This document shows positions 60,298 to 64,000 of a DNA stretch of 64,000 nt, in pieces. Positions within the stretch are counted from its first letter, which is position 1. Each line of letters opens with the position of its first letter. The notes beneath the pieces were generated by a model, which made no database searches, was not told the DNA's origin, and was given only the letters and a program-made list of their open reading frames with translations. Source of the DNA: Hymenobacter chitinivorans DSM 11115 (GTDB lineage Bacteria > Bacteroidota > Bacteroidia > Cytophagales > Hymenobacteraceae); contig NZ_PGFA01000001.1 in NCBI RefSeq assembly GCF_002797555.1, forward strand, positions 372,001 through 436,000. The letters are read 5' to 3'. Position numbers and translations under genes: made by a program.

Positions 60298-62859
60298 ATG
60301 AATCGTAATTCGATAATTGCAGTGGCCTTGGTAATTCTGGTGGCCCTGGGCGCCGGGTTGTTTTTCTGGCGGCGGCCTGCTGCCCAAGTCCCGGCTCCGG
60401 CGGCAGCAAAAGCAGCAGCCACCCCCGCGCCCCAGCTCACAGATTCGGCGCATGATAATGGCTTTGGGGAAATAGTGCCCGTGGTGGCCGCCGCCGATAA
60501 GCGCCTGCTGACCAGCTACTACCAGCGGCCCTACATCAAAGAGTATTATACGGAAGAGTACTACGAAGAATTCAGCCCCGAAAGCGCCCACGAGGCCCCG
60601 CTGCCCACGTTCGACTATGACCAGAACCTGGATGGCAAGTCCTACCTCGACTTGCTGCTGCTGCGCAACACCGTGTACGCCCGTAATGGCTACTGCTTTC
60701 TGAACGCCACGGCCCGCAAGTACTTCAGCAAACAAAACTGGTACCGTCCCGTGTGGAGCGAGGTAATTACGGACAGCACCGGCCGGGAGCTGCAGCCCGC
60801 CGACTCGCTGCTGCCGGTGCCGCTGGACCCCCGGGAGCTAGCCTTTGTGCAACGGGTCCACGCCCGCGAAACCGAGCTGCTGCGGCAGCGCGAAGCCCGG
60901 CAAAACGGCTATGCCATGATTGGCTTCGACTACGTAGTCAACCAGCGCGACCTGCTGGTAACGCCGCTCATGCGCACCGTGCTCAACGGTAACAACTTTG
61001 TGCTGGTGCCCACCCGCGAGGAGCAGATCTTCTTCATCTACGACCAGAACCAGTACGACCATACGCCCAACTTTATTACCACCGACCTGGTGCTGCAGCT
61101 GCTGCATAAGTACCTCAACGGCATTTTGAGCGACGTGGAAGAGCAGCGCCTGGGGCCGGTGGTGGCCACGGTGCTAAGCCAGGGCGTGGGCCAGGCCCAA
61201 CAGCTGGCCCAACGCGCCCAGCAGCCCCTGGCCCGGGACGCGGCCGAGTGGGCCGTGGCGTACTACAGTGTGGGCCGCGCTTTGCTTACCGGGGCCCCGC
61301 TGCCGGCCAGCGGCGCCTACGCCGATGCTGCGACCCGGGAAGTAGCCATGTGCACGGCCGCCGAAGGCCGACAGTCAGTGCTGCTTCAGGACTCTCTGTT
61401 CGATTACGCCGTGTGCAAGCCCCGGGGCATGTACACCCGCAACGACACCACGCGCCGCTATTTCCGGACGGTGAAATGGCTGAACTCGGCGCCCGTATTC
61501 CTGGATTCCGATGCCGGCGTGCTGCGGGCCGTGGCGCTGGCCCAGGCGTTGGCGGGCAGCAAAAGCGGGCAGCGGGGCTTTGAGAACCTGACCCAGGTGC
61601 TGGATGTGCTGGTCGGCGACGAGGACAACCGCTCGTTGACCCACCTGCTGCGCCTGCTCAAAACCCGCTACGCCGGCCAGTCGCTCGACCAGCTGGCGGC
61701 TCCGGCCACGCTGGCCGCCATCCGCCGGGAGCTCATTGCCGCCGGCTCCGACCGAATCCGGGTGAAGGGGGCTTCTGCCCATGCTATGGTGGCTGTAGAA
61801 CGGCCTAAGCTGCTCTTTACGGCCGGCCGTTACACCTTCGACGGCGAAATTCTCTCCCGCCTCACCAACGTGCTGCGGTCCAAGCCCCGGCAAGATCCGC
61901 CGCGGCCGTTTCCCAAAGGACTCGACGTATTCGCCACTTTTGGTAACCGCACGGCCCAGGATATTCTGCTCACCCAGTATAAGGAAGCAGCTAATTGGCC
62001 CGCTTACCCAGATACGCTCCGGGCCCTGCAGCGGCAGTTTGCCGGCTTCAAGGGCTGGGACCAGAACCTCTACACCAAAACGATGCAGATGCTGCTGGCC
62101 CTAAACGCGCCAGCCCCCGCACCCCAGCAGCTGCCGCTGTTTGCCCGCACTCCGGCCTGGCAAAAGCGCAACCTGAGCACCGCCCTGGGCGGCTGGGCCG
62201 AGTTGAAGCACGACCTATTGCTCTACACCGAGCAGCCTTCGGGTGCCGAAGCCGGCGGACCCAGCGGCGGGCCGCCGTCCCCACGCCACCTGAGCTACGT
62301 GGAACCCAACCTGCCGTTCTGGGAGGCCGCCCTGGCCTTGCTCACCCAGCAGGACCGCAGCCTGACCCGCCTGCGGGCCAACACCGAGCACCTAACCGGG
62401 CTCAACAAGGAAATCCGGGAGCTAGTAACCCGCCTGCGCGACCTCAGTGCCAAGGAAATCAAGCACGAGCGGCTGACGTACGACGAAATGGAGAAGCTAA
62501 GCTGGATTGGCGGCGAAGTGGAAAGCCTCACGTTCCGCATCCTCAAAACCCAGCAGCTGCCCGACCGGGAGCGGCAAATGGCGCTGGTGGCCGACGTGTA
62601 CAGCTTCAATCAAACCGTGCTGGAAGAGGCTGTCGGCGCCGTCGATGCTCTTTACGTGGTAGTCGACATTGAGGGCGCGCCGGTGCTGGCCCGGGGTGGG
62701 GTGTTCAGCTACTACGAGTTTACCAGCCCCGCGCGGCTGACCGACGAAGAGTGGCAGGCCCAGCTGGCCCGGCAGGCGCCGGCCCGGCCGCAGTGGCTGC
62801 GAGGGTTCATTGTGCCCGTCAAGGAGCTGGCGACCCAGGGAGGCAGTACGCTCGACTAA
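60298..62859 (+). CDS. DUF3160 protein with YARHG domain
   Basis: 853 aa from ATG 60298. One N-terminal TM helix (about 6-24, IIAVALVILVALGAGLFFW), an Ala/Pro linker, then a YARHG domain (LLLLRNTVYARNGYCFLNATARKYFSKQNWY) and the long DUF3160 region (ANFITTDLVLQLLHKYLNGIL, ATFGNRTAQDILLTQYKEA, RDLSAKEIKHERLTYDEMEKL). Anchored in the inner membrane with the bulk outside. Function of both domains unknown. It closes the ispE-CapA-DUF3160 cluster, with 16 bp after the CapA gene. Confidence 0.9.
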   Translation: MNRNSIIAVALVILVALGAGLFFWRRPAAQVPAPAAAKAAATPAPQLTDSAHDNGFGEIVPVVAAADKRLLTSYYQRPYIKEYYTEEYYEEFSPESAHEAPLPTFDYDQNLDGKSYLDLLLLRNTVYARNGYCFLNATARKYFSKQNWYRPVWSEVITDSTGRELQPADSLLPVPLDPRELAFVQRVHARETELLRQREARQNGYAMIGFDYVVNQRDLLVTPLMRTVLNGNNFVLVPTREEQIFFIYDQNQYDHTPNFITTDLVLQLLHKYLNGILSDVEEQRLGPVVATVLSQGVGQAQQLAQRAQQPLARDAAEWAVAYYSVGRALLTGAPLPASGAYADAATREVAMCTAAEGRQSVLLQDSLFDYAVCKPRGMYTRNDTTRRYFRTVKWLNSAPVFLDSDAGVLRAVALAQALAGSKSGQRGFENLTQVLDVLVGDEDNRSLTHLLRLLKTRYAGQSLDQLAAPATLAAIRRELIAAGSDRIRVKGASAHAMVAVERPKLLFTAGRYTFDGEILSRLTNVLRSKPRQDPPRPFPKGLDVFATFGNRTAQDILLTQYKEAANWPAYPDTLRALQRQFAGFKGWDQNLYTKTMQMLLALNAPAPAPQQLPLFARTPAWQKRNLSTALGGWAELKHDLLLYTEQPSGAEAGGPSGGPPSPRHLSYVEPNLPFWEAALALLTQQDRSLTRLRANTEHLTGLNKEIRELVTRLRDLSAKEIKHERLTYDEMEKLSWIGGEVESLTFRILKTQQLPDRERQMALVADVYSFNQTVLEEAVGAVDALYVVVDIEGAPVLARGGVFSYYEFTSPARLTDEEWQAQLARQAPARPQWLRGFIVPVKELATQGGSTLD

Positions 62860-62867
62860 AAACCGCG

Positions 62868-63800
62868 CTACGGATTCGTGACGACGACTTCTTCCGGTAC
62901 CGGCTCGTGCTGGCGACGGGCCCGCCGCTGATTCCACTGGTCGAGCACGGGGTGAATAAGCACGCTGAAGAGGATGACCACTGTGCCCAGGTAGAAGCCA
63001 GTCGACATCTTTTCCCGGGCCCCGAAAATCAGTACGGCCAGGATAATGCCGTACACGGGCTCCAGGTTGATGGTCAGGTTGATAACAAAGGCCGAGAGAC
63101 GCTTCATCAGCTCTACCGACGAGGAAAAAGCATATACCGTGCATACGCCGGCCAGCAGCAGCAGCCAGAGCCAGTCGAGCGGCTTGAGGGCCAGCTGCAG
63201 GCCGGCGCCTTCGGTGTAGTAGCGCGAGTAAATGGGGAAGAAGAACCCAATGCTCAGGCAGGCGCCGGCCATTTCGTAGAACGTGAGCTTGAGCGGCGTG
63301 TGTTGCTTGACCAGCTTGGAATTGAGCACGCTAAACAGCGCCGAGAGCCCCGCCGATATAATGGCCACACCCAGGCCCAGCAGCTGGTCCAGCTCAGCCT
63401 GCGACACGAGGTAGAGTCCAACCATCGTCAGCAAGCCTAGCCCGACCTCGTAGGCCCGCACCCGCCGCCACAGCAGCAGCGGCTCCAACAGGGACGTCCA
63501 CAGCGCCAGCGTAGCCAGGCCCGCCAAACACACGCTCACCGACGAGAGCCGGGCGGCCAGAAAGAACGTAATCCAGTGTACGGCCACCAGGGCCCCCACC
63601 GCCAGCAGCCGCAGGGCCTGGGCCAGCGGCAGGCGCCAATCCTGCTTGCGCACCGTGAGCAGCACGCCCAGCCCGGCCGAGGCCAGCAGCGTGCGCCAGA
63701 ACACCAACTCCACCGGCGGCACCGAAATCAGCTTGCCCAAAATAGCCGTGAAGCCCCACAGCAGGACAATAAAGTGCAAACGCAGGTAGTCTTTGAGCAT
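62868..63800 (-). CDS. EamA-family (DMT) transporter
   Basis: 310 aa from ATG 63800 (MLKDYLRLHFIVLLWGFTAILGKL). Ten TM helices in two EamA halves: LVFWRTLLASAGLGVLLTV in the first and LSALFSVLNSKLVKQHTPLKLTFYEMAGACL in the second. The final FVINLTINLEPVYGIILAVLIF is a family signature. Drug/metabolite exporters of this type move amino acids, nucleosides or other metabolites; the substrate is unknown. Convergent with the DUF3160 gene, 8 bp between the stops. The upstream gap is filled by hairpin repeat copy 2. Confidence 0.92.
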   Translation of the reverse strand: MLKDYLRLHFIVLLWGFTAILGKLISVPPVELVFWRTLLASAGLGVLLTVRKQDWRLPLAQALRLLAVGALVAVHWITFFLAARLSSVSVCLAGLATLALWTSLLEPLLLWRRVRAYEVGLGLLTMVGLYLVSQAELDQLLGLGVAIISAGLSALFSVLNSKLVKQHTPLKLTFYEMAGACLSIGFFFPIYSRYYTEGAGLQLALKPLDWLWLLLLAGVCTVYAFSSSVELMKRLSAFVINLTINLEPVYGIILAVLIFGAREKMSTGFYLGTVVILFSVLIHPVLDQWNQRRARRQHEPVPEEVVVTNP

Positions 63801-63805
63801 AGAGC

Positions 63806-63912
63806 GAAGTGGTGAATGAGTGAATGAGTGAAGTGAATGTTCGACTTGCGCCAGAGGCGCCATTGGCGCAACTCCGCAAGACAACTCACTCATTCACCAC
63901 TTCACTCATTCA
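63806..63912. repeat. Hairpin repeat element, copy 2
   Basis: GAAGTGGTGAATGAGTGA (63806-63823) pairs perfectly with TCACTCATTCACCACTTC (63886-63903). Inside are TGTTCGACT (63838-63846) and GACAACTCA (63880-63888), 33 nt apart, exactly as in copy 1 at 3140-3190. The central stem is TTGCGCCA/TGGCGCAA here and GGCGCA/TGCGCC in copy 1. It fills the gap between two minus-strand genes, and its right arm ends 3-12 nt before the upstream gene's stop. Confidence 0.82.
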
Positions 63913-63915
63913 CCG

Positions 63916-64000
63916 TTATTGCGGGACGAAACGATACAAAGCCAGGCCGATGCCGGTGAAGATGATGCTGGGCACCCAGGCGGCCAGCATGGGGCTCATG
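63916..64000 (-). CDS. Probable LptF/LptG-family permease, C-terminal end only
   Basis: Only the last 28 codons are in the window; they end AAWVPSIIFTGIGLALYRF-VPQ. The Pro-containing WVPSIIF followed by one hydrophobic helix resembles the C-terminal TM end of YjgP/YjgQ (LptF/LptG) permeases, which move LPS out of the inner membrane. The stop TAA is at 63916-63918. Family call is tentative, as the main part of the gene is missing. Confidence 0.5.
   Translation of the reverse strand, partial: MSPMLAAWVPSIIFTGIGLALYRFVPQ

Noticed and set aside
63801..63915. Possible CRISPR-like array from the regular GTGAATGA words
   Set aside because: Units are 7-9 nt without spacers, and the two sides are complementary, so it is a hairpin rather than an array. 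No cas genes are present.

Overview
The window is about 64 kb of GC-rich bacterial chromosome from a member of the Bacteroidota, most likely Hymenobacter or a close relative (Hymenobacteraceae). The reasons are: Bacteroidota-type promoters (TTTG, 19-20 nt, TAnnTTTG) with almost no Shine-Dalgarno sequences; a type IX secretion C-terminal domain on a large beta-propeller protein; many lipoproteins; a LytTR regulator; atpD-atpC standing apart from the other ATP synthase genes; and DUF2339, DUF3050, DUF3160, DUF6340 and CHRD families. I saw no rRNA, CRISPR array, transposase or phage gene. One tRNA is present (Gln, UUG). The genus is inferred from style, not from a search.

Layout. 1-645: C-terminal part of a LytTR response regulator. 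747-3878 (minus): an unusual three-gene set (soluble coiled-coil protein, membrane-anchored PspA-like coiled-coil protein, membrane-anchored Ppx/GppA-like ASKHA protein) whose two gaps hold different inverted-repeat elements. 4309-4869: small XRE-type regulator behind two 44-bp-spaced dyads. 4988-6691: divergent zinc-ribbon/carboxypeptidase-regulatory membrane protein and a YwqK-TonB fusion. 6818-8167: Tat-exported Gfo/Idh/MocA oxidoreductase. 8678-11656: SBBP propeller protein with T9SS tail. 11789-14399: small proteins and lipoproteins. 14489-15898: class D beta-lactamase-like protein and an RBBP9-type hydrolase. 15966-20303: very large DUF2339 membrane protein with an internal duplication. 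20553-24307: LysR regulator, threonine synthase, a small unknown protein, M28 peptidase. 24317-27089 (minus): TPR-AAA ATPase and TPR-membrane protein. 27238-29076: glycosyltransferase-polysaccharide deacetylase fusion.

29431-38984: ammonium transporter, ZIP transporter, DUF167, endonuclease III-like glycosylase, a histidine kinase with a CheY-like receiver, SpoU/TrmH methyltransferase, CHRD lipoprotein, acylphosphatase, DUF2071. 39109-49621 is rich in translation and core genes: typA, msrB, a DUF3050 protein, metG, pth, rplY (L25/CTC) and prs. tRNA-Gln and atpD-atpC follow; atpC is preceded by a long hairpin reaching its start codon. 52105-54172: TPR protein and a trans-sulfuration PLP enzyme. 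55272-57749 (minus): tightly overlapping PglC/PglD/PglE-like genes, probably for a bacillosamine-type amino sugar. 57932-62859: ispE, a CapA-family protein and a DUF3160 protein, closely packed. 62868-64000 (minus): EamA transporter and the C-terminus of a probable LptF/LptG permease.

The most notable non-genic signal is a set of intergenic hairpin elements. Two of them, 60 kb apart (3061-3222 and 63806-63912), share end motifs at exactly the same 33-nt spacing around a central stem whose sequence differs but whose pairing is kept. A third hairpin of similar style lies between atpD and atpC.
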